From an uncultured Atopobiaceae bacterium (GTDB lineage: Bacteria; Actinomycetota; Coriobacteriia; Coriobacteriales; Atopobiaceae), in assembly GCA_944321515.1 (NCBI GenBank), contig CALULO010000009.1, positions 26,818-90,817 on the forward strand: DNA of 64,000 nt, written 5' to 3'. The first letter of the stretch is position 1. The number at the start of each line of letters is the position of its first letter. Below the pieces are notes generated by a model, which saw only the letters and a list, made by a program, of their open reading frames with translations, had not been told where the DNA came from and searched no databases. Shown here piece after piece: positions 1 to 8,216 of this stretch. The position numbers were made by a program, and so were the translations under genes.

Positions 1-238
1 GGTAGGAAAAGCGCAGGTCGGTCGCAACGACCTTGAGGCGGACCTCGCGCTCGTCGTAGGTCTCCACGTACTTGCGCCAGGAGATCATGATCGGCGTGCG
101 CCCGGGCCCCATGAAGGCCAGGCTCGTGATGCGGGGGAAGACCTCGCCGGTGGCGATGCCAAGGTCGGAGACCGTGCCGACCTTCTCGCCGTCGGCGTCA
201 AGAACGGGGTTGCCCAAGAGCTGGGACAGGTAGATCAT
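1..238 (-). CDS. PRC-barrel-like domain protein, N-terminal part (cut by window edge)
   Basis: Reading the minus strand from an ATG at 238 gives 79 residues with no stop before the window edge. The peptide starts MIYLSQLLGNPVLDADGEKV and continues through VSDLGIATGEVFPRITSLAF to MISWRKYVETYDEREVRL. The 'GNPV.D.DGEKVG.VSDL' pattern is that of a PRC-barrel beta-strand domain. An AAGGAG ribosome binding site lies six bases upstream of the ATG. In related bacteria such an N-terminus can head a longer protein with MgtE-N and CBS domains (magnesium-transporter-like), but that part is outside the window, so the full product is unknown. Confidence 0.6.
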   Translation of the reverse strand, partial: MIYLSQLLGNPVLDADGEKVGTVSDLGIATGEVFPRITSLAFMGPGRTPIMISWRKYVETYDEREVRLKVVATDLRFSY

Positions 239-382
239 TCGCACTCCTTACGTGTTGCGTCGCTCGACGCTCCTCACGCGGGAGGGCGCCGCAGGCTCAT
301 CGACTGTTAGGTCGAGGTTTCATGCGGACCTTTCTCTTGGGTGACGTTTGCCTGAGACATTGTAGACCCCGGCGCGACAGTT

Positions 383-490
383 GGGACGGGGTAAACTGAC
401 ACACGTCAAAGAATGTGACAGATTTCTTCGTTCCGCTTGACCCAAAGAATGGGACGAATTCCTCCGTCCCGTTTGTCCCACGAGGAGGGC
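383..490 (+). promoter_or_regulatory. Hairpin-rich leader of the GH3 gene, shared with ftsH
   Basis: The region between the two divergent genes holds a block beginning GGGACGGGGTAAACTGACAC and several GGGAC / GTCCC complementary pieces that can fold into stem-loops. The block ends just before the AGGAGG at 483-488. A closely similar block lies before ftsH at about 34164-34220. It is probably transcribed as the 5' leader of the GH3 gene; its function is unknown. Confidence 0.4.
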
Positions 491-492
491 GC

Positions 493-3400
493 TTGGCCGA
501 GAAGAACCATCGAGCTGCGGGCGTCGCCCGCCGTCACCCCCGCGCCCGCCGCGTCGGCCGGGCGCTCGCTGGCGTTATCGCGGCGGTCGTGGTGCTGGCG
601 CTGGTTGCCGCCACGGTCGCGATGGCCCTCCTCGGCGACACGGTGAAGTCCTACCTCGGCACGGACGTGGTCAACGTCACCGACGAGCAGCGCGACGCCA
701 CGATGGCGGCCGGCCGCGCCCTCGCGGAGCGCGTCGAGGCGGAGGGGCTGGTGCTCGTGCGCAACGAGGACGCCACGCTGCCCCTGCCTGACTCCACCAC
801 CCAGGTCAACGTCTTCGGCTGGGCCTCCACGCAGTGGGTGGGCTCCGGGTCTGGCTCCGGCCAGGTCACGGGCACCGTCACGGGACTGCTCGATGCGCTC
901 TCCGAGCGCGGGATCTCCTACAACACCGAGCTCGCGGACATGTACCGCTCCTTCCACGGCGAGCGCGCCTACAAGTCGGCCGGGGCGCTCAACAGCCGAG
1001 CCTCCGAGTTCTGCCGTCTCTACGAGCCTCGCATCACCGACGAGGCGTGCTACAGCCAGGACCTCCTCGCAAACGCGAAGGCGTACTCCGACACGGCCAT
1101 CGTGGTCATCGGCCGGGTGTCCGGCGAGTCGGTGGACTGCCCGGACGTCCAGTACAAGGTGAACGAGCGCGGCGGCTCCGTGGACGTTGACGTCACGCGC
1201 GGCTACCTTGAGCTCTCCTCTGAGGAGGAGGCGCTACTGCGCTACGTGGGAGCTAACTACGAGCACGTGGTCGTGGTGGTCAACTCCACCAACACGATGG
1301 AGCTCGGCGAGCTGGAGACCATCCCCGGCATCGACGCCGCGCTTCTGGCCGGCCCCACCGGCGAGGTGGGCGCGAACGCCGTGGTCTCCGCGCTCTGGGG
1401 TGACGTCAACCCCTCCGGCCGCACCACGGACACCTACGCCTACGACTTCTCCACGGCCGCGAGCTGGTCGAACTCCGGTGCCATGGGGGAGGGCCTCTAC
1501 ACCAACGGGGAGGGCCTCTACCCGGCGGACGGCACGCTCAACGCCAACGTGGGCGTGACCGAGACCTTTGACGCGGTGCGCTTCGTGGACTACGCCGAGG
1601 GCATCTACACGGGGTATCGCTGGTACGAGACGGCCGACGCCGAGGGGTTCTGGGACGATACCTCCAACTCCCACGGCACCGGCTACGATGCGGTGGTCCA
1701 GTACCCGTTCGGCTACGGGCTCAGCTACACGGACTTCTCCTGGGAGGTCGTGAGGAGCTCGCACGCGGACGGCGCGTACGTGGGGCGCGCGAGTGAGGTC
1801 TCGCTCACGGTGCGCGTGACCAACACCGGTCAGGTGGCGGGGCGCGACGTGGTGGAGCTCTACTGCACGCCGCCCTACACGCCGGGCGGCATCGAGAAGG
1901 CGTCCACGGTGCTCGTCGACTTCCAGAAGACGCGGCTGCTCCAGCCCGGGGAGAGCCAGGACGTGACGGTGTCCTTCACGCTTGACGACGTGGCCTCCTA
2001 CGACTGCTACGACGCCAACGGCAACGGCTTTGCGGGCTACGAGCTGGAGGCCGGCGACTACGTGGTGGAGCTCAAGCGGGACGCGCACACGCTGGACGAC
2101 TGCGTGGGCGCGCGGACCACGCTGCGCCTTCCCGTGGACGTGCAGTGCGCCGACGACCTCTCCACGGGCGCCGTGGTGGAGAACCGCTTCACGGGGGAGG
2201 ACGCCGTGGACGGCGTGTCGGTGGACGGCTCGGACTCCGGGGCCGATATCACCTATCTCACGCGCGCGGACTTTGCGGGCACCTTCCCGCGGGCGGGCAG
2301 CGCGGACCGAAACATGACGGACAACGTGGAGGCCCTCAACCTCTACGGCGAGCAGGACGTGGAGACAGACGCGCTTTCCTATGCCGACCACCTGCTCACG
2401 GACTTCTACCAGCCCACGGTCACCACCTCCGGGACCTCATGGCAGCTGAGCGAGGACGGCGAGCTCACCGAGCTCGGCCGTGAGCTCGGCGCGGACTACG
2501 ACGATCCGCGCTGGGAGATCGTGCTGGACCAGGTCTCCGTGAGTGACATGGAGCGCCTGGTGCTTCACGGCTACCTGGCCACGGCCTCGATAAGTGGGAT
2601 CGGCAAGCCGCTCACCAAGGAGGTGGACGGCCCGGCACAGGTGGGGTCCTTCAACCAGCTCTCCTACGGCGTGGGCTACCTCGCCCCGACGGTGCTTGCG
2701 CAGACGTGGAACGCGGAGCTGGCGCGGGAGTACGGCCAGCAGCTTGGCCTGGAGGCGGCGATGCTCGGCGTGGACGGGCTCTACGCTCCGTGCGCTAACC
2801 TGCACCGCACGCCCGTCGGCGGCCGCAACTACGAGTACTACTCGGAGGACCCGCTCGTCTGCGGGACCATGGCGGCCGAGGTGGTGGGTGGCGCCGCCGA
2901 CTCCGGCACGTACTGCTTCCTCAAGCACTTTGCCGTCAACAACCAGGACTCCTACCGCGACTCCCTCTACACCTGGCTGACGGAGCAGGCCCTGCGCGAG
3001 CTCTACCTGAGGCCGTTCAGGATAGCTGTGGAGGAGGGCGGCGCCACGGGCCTCATGACGGCCTACAACCGCGTGGGCGCGGTCTGGGCCGGCGGCAGCA
3101 AGGCGCTGCTCACGGACGTGCTGCGCGGCGAGTGGGGCTTCGAGGGCGCCGTCATCACGGACTACGCTGACCACCAGCGCTACATGAACGCTGACCAGAT
3201 GCTGCGCGCCGGCGGCGACCTCTACATGGACGGTGTGTTCCGAAATGGCGCCTTTGCCTACGGGATGGACCAGGCCGAGCTCTCCGGCGCGCGCGGCACG
3301 GACGCCGCGGCACGCGCCACGAGCTACCTCACCAACCTGCGGCGCGCCACCAAGGACGTGCTCTACGTCTGGCTCTCCGCGCGCGAGGCCAACCTCGCCT

Positions 3401-3573
3401 ACAACCAGTCTGCCACCGAGGCCGGCCAGCACACCATCGACCGGCCCGTCAAGACCGAGGGCTTCAACTACGTGGGGACCGCGCTGGCCCTGGCCGACGC
3501 CGTGGCGCTCACGGGCACGGCGGCCTGGGTGCACCGGGCCCTGGCGCGTAGGCGGGCGAGAAGGACGGCGTAG
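493..3573 (+). CDS. GH3-family beta-glycosidase, permuted domain order, membrane anchored
   Basis: A 1026-residue predicted glycoside hydrolase family 3 enzyme (beta-glucosidase/xylosidase type). The start is taken as TTG 493 because AGGAGG precedes it; the open frame extends upstream to 415 without a ribosome site. The domain order is reversed relative to most GH3 enzymes: a membrane segment (about 23-47), the GH3 C-terminal sandwich (EGLVLVRNEDATLPLP), a fibronectin-III-like region (VTNTGQVAGRDVVELY, about 433-500), then the TIM barrel (about 670-935). The barrel carries GGRNYEYYSEDP and VITDYADH, whose Asp (about residue 890) should be the nucleophile. A second hydrophobic segment lies near 994-1012. 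Substrate cannot be told from sequence. It is probably an extracytoplasmic enzyme facing the wall, and it is transcribed alone. Confidence 0.85.
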   Translation: MAEKNHRAAGVARRHPRARRVGRALAGVIAAVVVLALVAATVAMALLGDTVKSYLGTDVVNVTDEQRDATMAAGRALAERVEAEGLVLVRNEDATLPLPDSTTQVNVFGWASTQWVGSGSGSGQVTGTVTGLLDALSERGISYNTELADMYRSFHGERAYKSAGALNSRASEFCRLYEPRITDEACYSQDLLANAKAYSDTAIVVIGRVSGESVDCPDVQYKVNERGGSVDVDVTRGYLELSSEEEALLRYVGANYEHVVVVVNSTNTMELGELETIPGIDAALLAGPTGEVGANAVVSALWGDVNPSGRTTDTYAYDFSTAASWSNSGAMGEGLYTNGEGLYPADGTLNANVGVTETFDAVRFVDYAEGIYTGYRWYETADAEGFWDDTSNSHGTGYDAVVQYPFGYGLSYTDFSWEVVRSSHADGAYVGRASEVSLTVRVTNTGQVAGRDVVELYCTPPYTPGGIEKASTVLVDFQKTRLLQPGESQDVTVSFTLDDVASYDCYDANGNGFAGYELEAGDYVVELKRDAHTLDDCVGARTTLRLPVDVQCADDLSTGAVVENRFTGEDAVDGVSVDGSDSGADITYLTRADFAGTFPRAGSADRNMTDNVEALNLYGEQDVETDALSYADHLLTDFYQPTVTTSGTSWQLSEDGELTELGRELGADYDDPRWEIVLDQVSVSDMERLVLHGYLATASISGIGKPLTKEVDGPAQVGSFNQLSYGVGYLAPTVLAQTWNAELAREYGQQLGLEAAMLGVDGLYAPCANLHRTPVGGRNYEYYSEDPLVCGTMAAEVVGGAADSGTYCFLKHFAVNNQDSYRDSLYTWLTEQALRELYLRPFRIAVEEGGATGLMTAYNRVGAVWAGGSKALLTDVLRGEWGFEGAVITDYADHQRYMNADQMLRAGGDLYMDGVFRNGAFAYGMDQAELSGARGTDAAARATSYLTNLRRATKDVLYVWLSAREANLAYNQSATEAGQHTIDRPVKTEGFNYVGTALALADAVALTGTAAWVHRALARRRARRTA

Positions 3574-3661
3574 CTCGGCCGGCCGCTCGGCCGCCCGCCG
3601 CAGACGCTCCGACGGGCGCCGGTATAGCCCCCTCGGGCGCCTCTCACGGCCTCCACTTCGC

Positions 3662-4252
3662 CTACCCGCGTGCCGCCTTCCGTGCCGCGCGGCGCGCGCG
3701 GAAGAACGCCCGGAGCTGCCCTGCCGCCTGGTCTGCGAGCACGCCCGACGTGACCTCGAACTCGTGGTTGAGCCGCTCGTCGTGGCTCACGTCGTAGAGG
3801 GTGCCGAGGGCGCCGCCCTTGGGGTCCGCCGCGCCGTAGACGCAGCGGTCCACGCGGGCGTTCACCATGAGGCCCGCGCACATGAGGCAGGGCTCCAGCG
3901 TCACGTAGACCGTGCAGCCGGTGAGCCGCCAGCGCCCCAACGCCCGCGCCGCCGCCACCATGGCGGAGAACTCGGCGTGTGCCGAGGGGTCGGCGTCGTT
4001 CTCGCGGCGGTTGTGGGCGCGCGCGACCACACGGCCCTCGCAGACCACCACGGCGCCTATGGGGACCTCGCCCTCGGAGGCGGCGAGGTCCGCCTCCTCC
4101 AGTGCCAGGCGCATGAAGTGCTCGTCGTCCGGGGCCTCGGACCCCGATGTCAGGACGTCGTCCGTGGCTGTGGCGTCCTCGCTCCCGCGGTCCGCGAAGC
4201 CCGGCGTCAGGGTGCCACCCGCTGTCGTCACGTCCTTCTCGCCGTCTGACAT
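3662..4252 (-). CDS. tadA: tRNA-specific adenosine deaminase
   Basis: A 196-residue TadA homologue that deaminates A34 to inosine in tRNA-Arg(ACG). The zinc site is visible as HAEF (His ligand plus proton-shuttling Glu) and PCLMCAG (two Cys ligands). The family core begins near residue 43 (DDEHFMRLALEEADLAASEG); the first ~42 residues are a low-complexity Thr/Ser/Gly/Asp-rich extension absent from typical 150-170-residue TadA proteins. The start at 4252 is supported by AGGAGG just upstream, so the extension is probably real. It diverges from the tRNA-Ser gene next to it. Cytoplasmic. Confidence 0.93.
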   Translation of the reverse strand: MSDGEKDVTTAGGTLTPGFADRGSEDATATDDVLTSGSEAPDDEHFMRLALEEADLAASEGEVPIGAVVVCEGRVVARAHNRRENDADPSAHAEFSAMVAAARALGRWRLTGCTVYVTLEPCLMCAGLMVNARVDRCVYGAADPKGGALGTLYDVSHDERLNHEFEVTSGVLADQAAGQLRAFFRARRAARKAARG

Positions 4253-4311
4253 TGAACCTCCTGCGCTCGCGCCGACCTCACATGGGGTAGGATACTAGTG
4301 CTTGCGCACTC

Positions 4312-4400
4312 GGAGGAGTGGCAGAGTGGTTGATTGCAGCGGTCTTGAAAACCGTCGAGCGGGTAATCCCGTTCCGAGGGTTCGAATCCCTCCTCCTCCG
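4312..4400 (+). tRNA. tRNA-Ser (anticodon UGA)
   Basis: The acceptor stem GGAGGAG (4312-4318) pairs with CTCCTCC (4393-4399), followed by discriminator G. The anticodon loop is CTTGAAA with anticodon TGA. A long variable arm is typical of tRNA-Ser. The T arm is GAGGG-TTCGAAT-CCCTC. The 3' CCA is not encoded (CCT follows). It reads UCA and other UCN codons. Confidence 0.96.
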
Positions 4401-4458
4401 CCTACGCCAGCCCTGGCGAGGAGCGCAGCGCACCGTCGGCACCGCTCAAGGAGGAGCC

Positions 4459-5016
4459 ATGGACTGGTTGCCCATCATCATTGCGCTTGTGGTCATCGTG
4501 GTGCTGGTCGTGGTGTGGATCAGCATCTACAACGGGATCGTCACGGCGGACAACAAGTGCGACAACGCCTGGCAGACCATTGACGCGCAGCTCCAGCGCA
4601 GGAGCGACCTCATCCCCAACCTGGTCGAGACCGTCCGCGGCTACGCAAGCCACGAGTCCGCCACGCTGGCCGCCGTCACCGAGGCCCGCGCCGCCGTGGA
4701 CTCCGCGCCCACGCCCGAGGCCAAGATGGAGGCCTCCAACATGCTCACGGACACGCTGCGCAGCCTCTTTGCCGTGGCGGAGAACTACCCCGACCTCAAG
4801 GCCAACGCCAACTTCGCCCAGCTCCAGACCGAGCTCGCGGACACCGAGAACCGCATCAGCTACGCCCGCATGAGCTTCAACGACATGGTCCTCGAGTACA
4901 ACAACGCCATCGAGACCTTCCCCGGCAGCCTCGTCGCGGGGCGGCGCTTCAAGCCGCGCGCCGGCTTCGAGGCCGCGGGTGAAGCGGCCCGTCAGGCACC
5001 GCAGGTCAAGTTCTAG
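4459..5016 (+). CDS. lemA: LemA family protein
   Basis: A 185-residue LemA-family protein, the usual length. It has an N-terminal membrane segment (WLPIIIALVVIVVLVVVWIS), then the family signature VTADNKCDNAWQTIDAQLQ, RRSDLIPNLVETVRGYASHE, and NRISYARMSFNDMVLEYNN. The family forms a helical bundle anchored in the membrane; its molecular role is not settled. The ATG at 4459 has AAGGAGG ahead of it. An open frame continues upstream through the tRNA gene, but that part is not coding. It is followed by a strong convergent terminator, so the gene is probably monocistronic. Confidence 0.9.
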   Translation: MDWLPIIIALVVIVVLVVVWISIYNGIVTADNKCDNAWQTIDAQLQRRSDLIPNLVETVRGYASHESATLAAVTEARAAVDSAPTPEAKMEASNMLTDTLRSLFAVAENYPDLKANANFAQLQTELADTENRISYARMSFNDMVLEYNNAIETFPGSLVAGRRFKPRAGFEAAGEAARQAPQVKF

Positions 5017-5127
5017 CACGCCTAGCGCGGGACGGGCAGGCCCCGGTGTCTCCAAAGTCCTGCCGGAGGGCTCACGTCCGGATGACCCGCACTCCGGTGG
5101 CCCACGCCCTAGACGACCCACACAAAA

Positions 5128-5174
5128 GGCGCGGCGAGAAGAACCTTGGAAGTTCTTCTCGCCGCGCCGTTTTT
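5128..5174. terminator. Bidirectional Rho-independent terminator
   Basis: A perfect 17-bp stem (5128-5144 with 5152-5168, starting GGCGCGGCGAGAAGAAC) with a 7-base loop, followed by GTTTTTG on the right and preceded by AAAA on the left. It serves both lemA (+) and the lactate permease gene (-). Its arms contain the dispersed motif GGCGAGAAGAAC. Confidence 0.9.
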
Positions 5175-5206
5175 GTTGGGATGGCGGGTGTTGCGTGGTT
5201 CCGGGG

Positions 5207-6748
5207 CTACCCCAGGATGAGCGTCCCCACGTAGACCAGCACGGACATGCACACCGCGAAGCCGAACGCGTACTTGGCGATCTTGCCGAGGATCTCGCCG
5301 TCCTTGCCGATGAGCTCGCAGGAGGCGCAGCCGATGGCGATGTTCTGCGGGGAGAGCATCTTGCCGGCGCTCACGCCGAGGGAGTTGGACGCCACGAGCC
5401 AGGTGGGGTCGGTCCCGATGGCCTGGGCGGCGTGCAGCTGGACGGCGCCAAAGAGGACCTCGCTGGAGGTGCCGGAGCCGGTCACGAAGGTGCCGAGCGC
5501 GCCAAGCCACGGGGCCACGATCGGGTAGAAGGAGCCGAGGGTGCCCACGAAGAAGGCGGCGATGCTCGCGATCATGCCCGAGTAGCCCATGATCTTGGCG
5601 CAGGCCAGGACGCCGAGCATGGTGAAGATGGTCTTGCTCATCTGCTTGCAGGTGTCCACCAGGACGCCGACCATCTCACGCGGCGGGCAGTGCTGGATGA
5701 GGCCGCCCACGATGCCGCAGATGAAGATCAGCACGCCCGGCGTGTTGACCCACGAGAAGGTCAGCGTGGCGGTGGGGTCGCCGGCGTAGATGTTGAAGGT
5801 GCTCTTGATGGCGGAGAGGGGCTCGTTGATGAAGGGGATGAGCTTGCTCGTGGCAAGGAGCACCACAAAGATGAGGGCGAACGGCGCCCACGAGCGGATC
5901 TTCTCGGCAAGGGTGGCCTCGTGGGGCTCAACGTCAACGCGGTAGCCGTCGGGGATCTTGCCCTCGTGGTGGGTGAGGCTGTAGACGAAGGTCAGCACGA
6001 GGGAGACGACGGAGGCGACGACGTCGGGGAGGTCGCCCCCGATGAAGTGGGCGGTGACCAGCAGGCACACGGCGAAGGAGACGCCGGAGACGAGGCAGGC
6101 GGGGACCATGCCCTCGAGCGCCTTCTTGTCATGCCCCACGAGGGCGACGATGAGGAACGGGCAGGCGACGACGAACGGGAAGACCTGGATGGCCTGGACG
6201 GTGGCAAGCTGGACCACGTCGATGCCCGTGATGGACGCGAGCGTGGTGGTGGGGATGCCGATGGAGCCGAACATGGTGGGCACGCCGTTGGCGATGAGGC
6301 AGGCGAGGATCGAGGTCACCGGGGAGATGCCGAGGGCGACGAGCATGCTCGCCGGGATGGCCACGGCGGTGCCGAAGCCCGCCATGCCCTCGAGGAAGCC
6401 GCCGAAGCACCAGGCGATGAGCAGTGCGAGAACGCGGCGGTCGGCGGAGACAGAGCAGAGCATGCCCTTGATGTTCTCCATGGCCCCGGTGTGGACCGTG
6501 AGGTTGTACGTGAAGACCGCGGCGATGATGACGATGACGATGGGCCAGATCGCCATGGCAAAGCCCTCGAGGGCGGCGGTGCCCAGGTTGATGGGGGTCA
6601 TGCCCCAGCCGATGGTGGCGCAGATTGCGGCGACGACAAGCGCGCCGAGGCTCGCCTTGTACGCCTCCATGTGCAGGCCACACAGGGCAATGACCAGCCA
6701 TATGATGGGGGCTAGGGCGAAGACGAACATTCCAAACAGTTCGAGCAT
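5207..6748 (-). CDS. lldP: L-lactate permease (LctP family)
   Basis: A polytopic membrane protein of about 513 residues belonging to the lactate permease family (proton-coupled lactate/glycolate transport). Conserved family stretches include WPIVIVIIAAVFTYNLTVHTG, the WCFGGFLEGMAGFGTAVAIP region, GVPTMFGSIGIP and a late GTFVTGSGTSSEVLFGAVQ. The frame opens at 6778, but the ATG at 6748 (MLELFGMFVFALAP) is preferred because GGGAG lies upstream and the upstream ATG has none. It is monocistronic and ends at the shared terminator. It fits a fermentative or lactate-using lifestyle; direction of transport is not known. Confidence 0.9.
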   Translation of the reverse strand: MLELFGMFVFALAPIIWLVIALCGLHMEAYKASLGALVVAAICATIGWGMTPINLGTAALEGFAMAIWPIVIVIIAAVFTYNLTVHTGAMENIKGMLCSVSADRRVLALLIAWCFGGFLEGMAGFGTAVAIPASMLVALGISPVTSILACLIANGVPTMFGSIGIPTTTLASITGIDVVQLATVQAIQVFPFVVACPFLIVALVGHDKKALEGMVPACLVSGVSFAVCLLVTAHFIGGDLPDVVASVVSLVLTFVYSLTHHEGKIPDGYRVDVEPHEATLAEKIRSWAPFALIFVVLLATSKLIPFINEPLSAIKSTFNIYAGDPTATLTFSWVNTPGVLIFICGIVGGLIQHCPPREMVGVLVDTCKQMSKTIFTMLGVLACAKIMGYSGMIASIAAFFVGTLGSFYPIVAPWLGALGTFVTGSGTSSEVLFGAVQLHAAQAIGTDPTWLVASNSLGVSAGKMLSPQNIAIGCASCELIGKDGEILGKIAKYAFGFAVCMSVLVYVGTLILG

Positions 6749-6893
6749 GGCAACTCCCAGGGTCGCATGTGCAGACATTGCGACAGTTTAGCGCTTCCGC
6801 GTTTCAAAGCGCCGCTCGCGGGGCATATTTAGCCTTTTGCGACAGAATTCTTGACCCCGGGAACCTCTCGTGGAACACGAGGAGGCGAGGCCG

Positions 6894-8183
6894 CTATACC
6901 ACCTGGAAGATGAAGAAGTCGAGGTAGTGGCTCTCGGGGAAGCCCCAGAGGATGGGGTGGTCCGGGGCCTGCTGGCGCTCTTCGACCTGCTTGAGCTGCA
7001 CGTTTGCCTGATGCGCGGCCTCGGCTATGGCCTTGGCAAGAAGGTCGCGCGTCATGAAGTGGGAGCAGCTGCACGTGGCCAGGTAGCCGCCGCGCGGCAG
7101 CAGGCGCAGCGCCTCGTAGTTGATCTCACGGTACCCGTGCGCGGCGTGAGAGACGGTGCCGCGGCTCTTGGTGAAGGCCGGCGGATCGAGCACGATGAGG
7201 TCGAACGGGCCGCCCTCCTCGCGCAGGCGACGGCGGTCGCGGGCGAGCTCCGGCAGGTAGTCAAGGACGTTGGCGCAGGTGAAGTCCATGTGGGCGTCGA
7301 GGCCGTTGAGCCTGGCGTTCTCGCGCGCCAGGTCGATGGCGGTCTGGCTCACGTCCACGCAGCGCACGAGCTCCGCCCCGCCTGCGGCGGCGTTGAGGCC
7401 AAAGGGGCCCACGTGGCAGAAGCAGTCGAGCACGCGCCTCCCGGCGGCAAGCTCCCGCACGGCGCGGCGGTTGTACTTCTGGTCCAGGAAGAAGCCGGTC
7501 TTCTGGCTGTTCTCGATGTCCAGGTCAAAGCTAAGGCCGTTCTCGCGCACCATCACGCGGGGGGAGTCCGGGACGCTCACGCCCGGGCCGTCCCACCAGC
7601 CCTTGGAGAGGGACAGGCCCTCCTTGGCGCGGGAGGGGGAGTCGTTGCGCTCGTAGATGGCGGTGACCTCCTGGCCGTCGGCGCGCAGGGCGTCCAGGAC
7701 GGCGTCGTAGACGGTCGGCCGCAGCCGGTCCATGCCGAAGGTCCCCACCTGGGCAACAAGGACGTTCTCGTATCGGTCCATCACAAGGCCTGGGAAGCCG
7801 TCCGCCTCGGAGAAGATGACGCGGCATGCGTTGGTGTCCGGCTCCGCGCCGGGCAGCGCCCGTCCTCCCATGGTGGCGCATCGGTGCGCCCACGCCCACT
7901 GCGCGCGCCGGTGCCAGAACGCCTCGTCAACGCGGTCGTTGGCATTGCGGGTGACAATGCGCACGCGGATCTTCGACTGCTCGGAGATGAGGCCGGCGCC
8001 CTGCCAGGTGCCGTTCTCCTCGAAGACGTCCACGACGTCGCCGTTGGCCGCCGGCCTGCCGTCCTCCGGCGAGGGCTCCAGGCGCAGGACCTCCCCCTCG
8101 AAGACCCAGGGGTGCCCGCCTGCGAGCGAGCGTGCTGCCTTGCGCGTGACGATGACGCGCGGATACGGGCGGACCTGCTTCAT
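6894..8183 (-). CDS. Class I rRNA methyltransferase, RlmI-like
   Basis: A 429-residue SAM-dependent methyltransferase of the RlmI/RlmK type (23S rRNA m5C). An N-terminal PUA RNA-binding domain (about residues 8-90: RVIVTRKAARSLAGGHPWVFEGEV) is followed by an EEHEP-like linker and a Rossmann domain with motif I DCFCHVGPFGLNAAAGGA and the catalytic-loop motif VLDPPAFTKS. It lies 33 bp downstream of the DEAD-box helicase gene on the same strand, suggesting a small RNA-metabolism operon. The dispersed motif GGCGAGAAGAACC sits just upstream of its start and overlaps the ribosome binding region. The exact target base is uncertain. Confidence 0.85.
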   Translation of the reverse strand: MKQVRPYPRVIVTRKAARSLAGGHPWVFEGEVLRLEPSPEDGRPAANGDVVDVFEENGTWQGAGLISEQSKIRVRIVTRNANDRVDEAFWHRRAQWAWAHRCATMGGRALPGAEPDTNACRVIFSEADGFPGLVMDRYENVLVAQVGTFGMDRLRPTVYDAVLDALRADGQEVTAIYERNDSPSRAKEGLSLSKGWWDGPGVSVPDSPRVMVRENGLSFDLDIENSQKTGFFLDQKYNRRAVRELAAGRRVLDCFCHVGPFGLNAAAGGAELVRCVDVSQTAIDLARENARLNGLDAHMDFTCANVLDYLPELARDRRRLREEGGPFDLIVLDPPAFTKSRGTVSHAAHGYREINYEALRLLPRGGYLATCSCSHFMTRDLLAKAIAEAAHQANVQLKQVEERQQAPDHPILWGFPESHYLDFFIFQVV

Positions 8184-8216
8184 GGGGTGCTGCTCCCGGT
8201 TCTTCTCGCCGTGTTC

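Noticed and set aside
4318..4458. Upstream extension of lemA through the tRNA gene
   Set aside because: The tRNA-Ser structure is complete and lemA has a strong ribosome site at 4448-4454.
4979..6715. 578-residue plus-strand open frame opposite the lactate permease
   Set aside because: Composition (Gly/Asp/Glu/His/Arg-rich without hydrophobic core) is that of a complementary-strand shadow in GC-rich DNA; the minus-strand frame encodes an evident permease.
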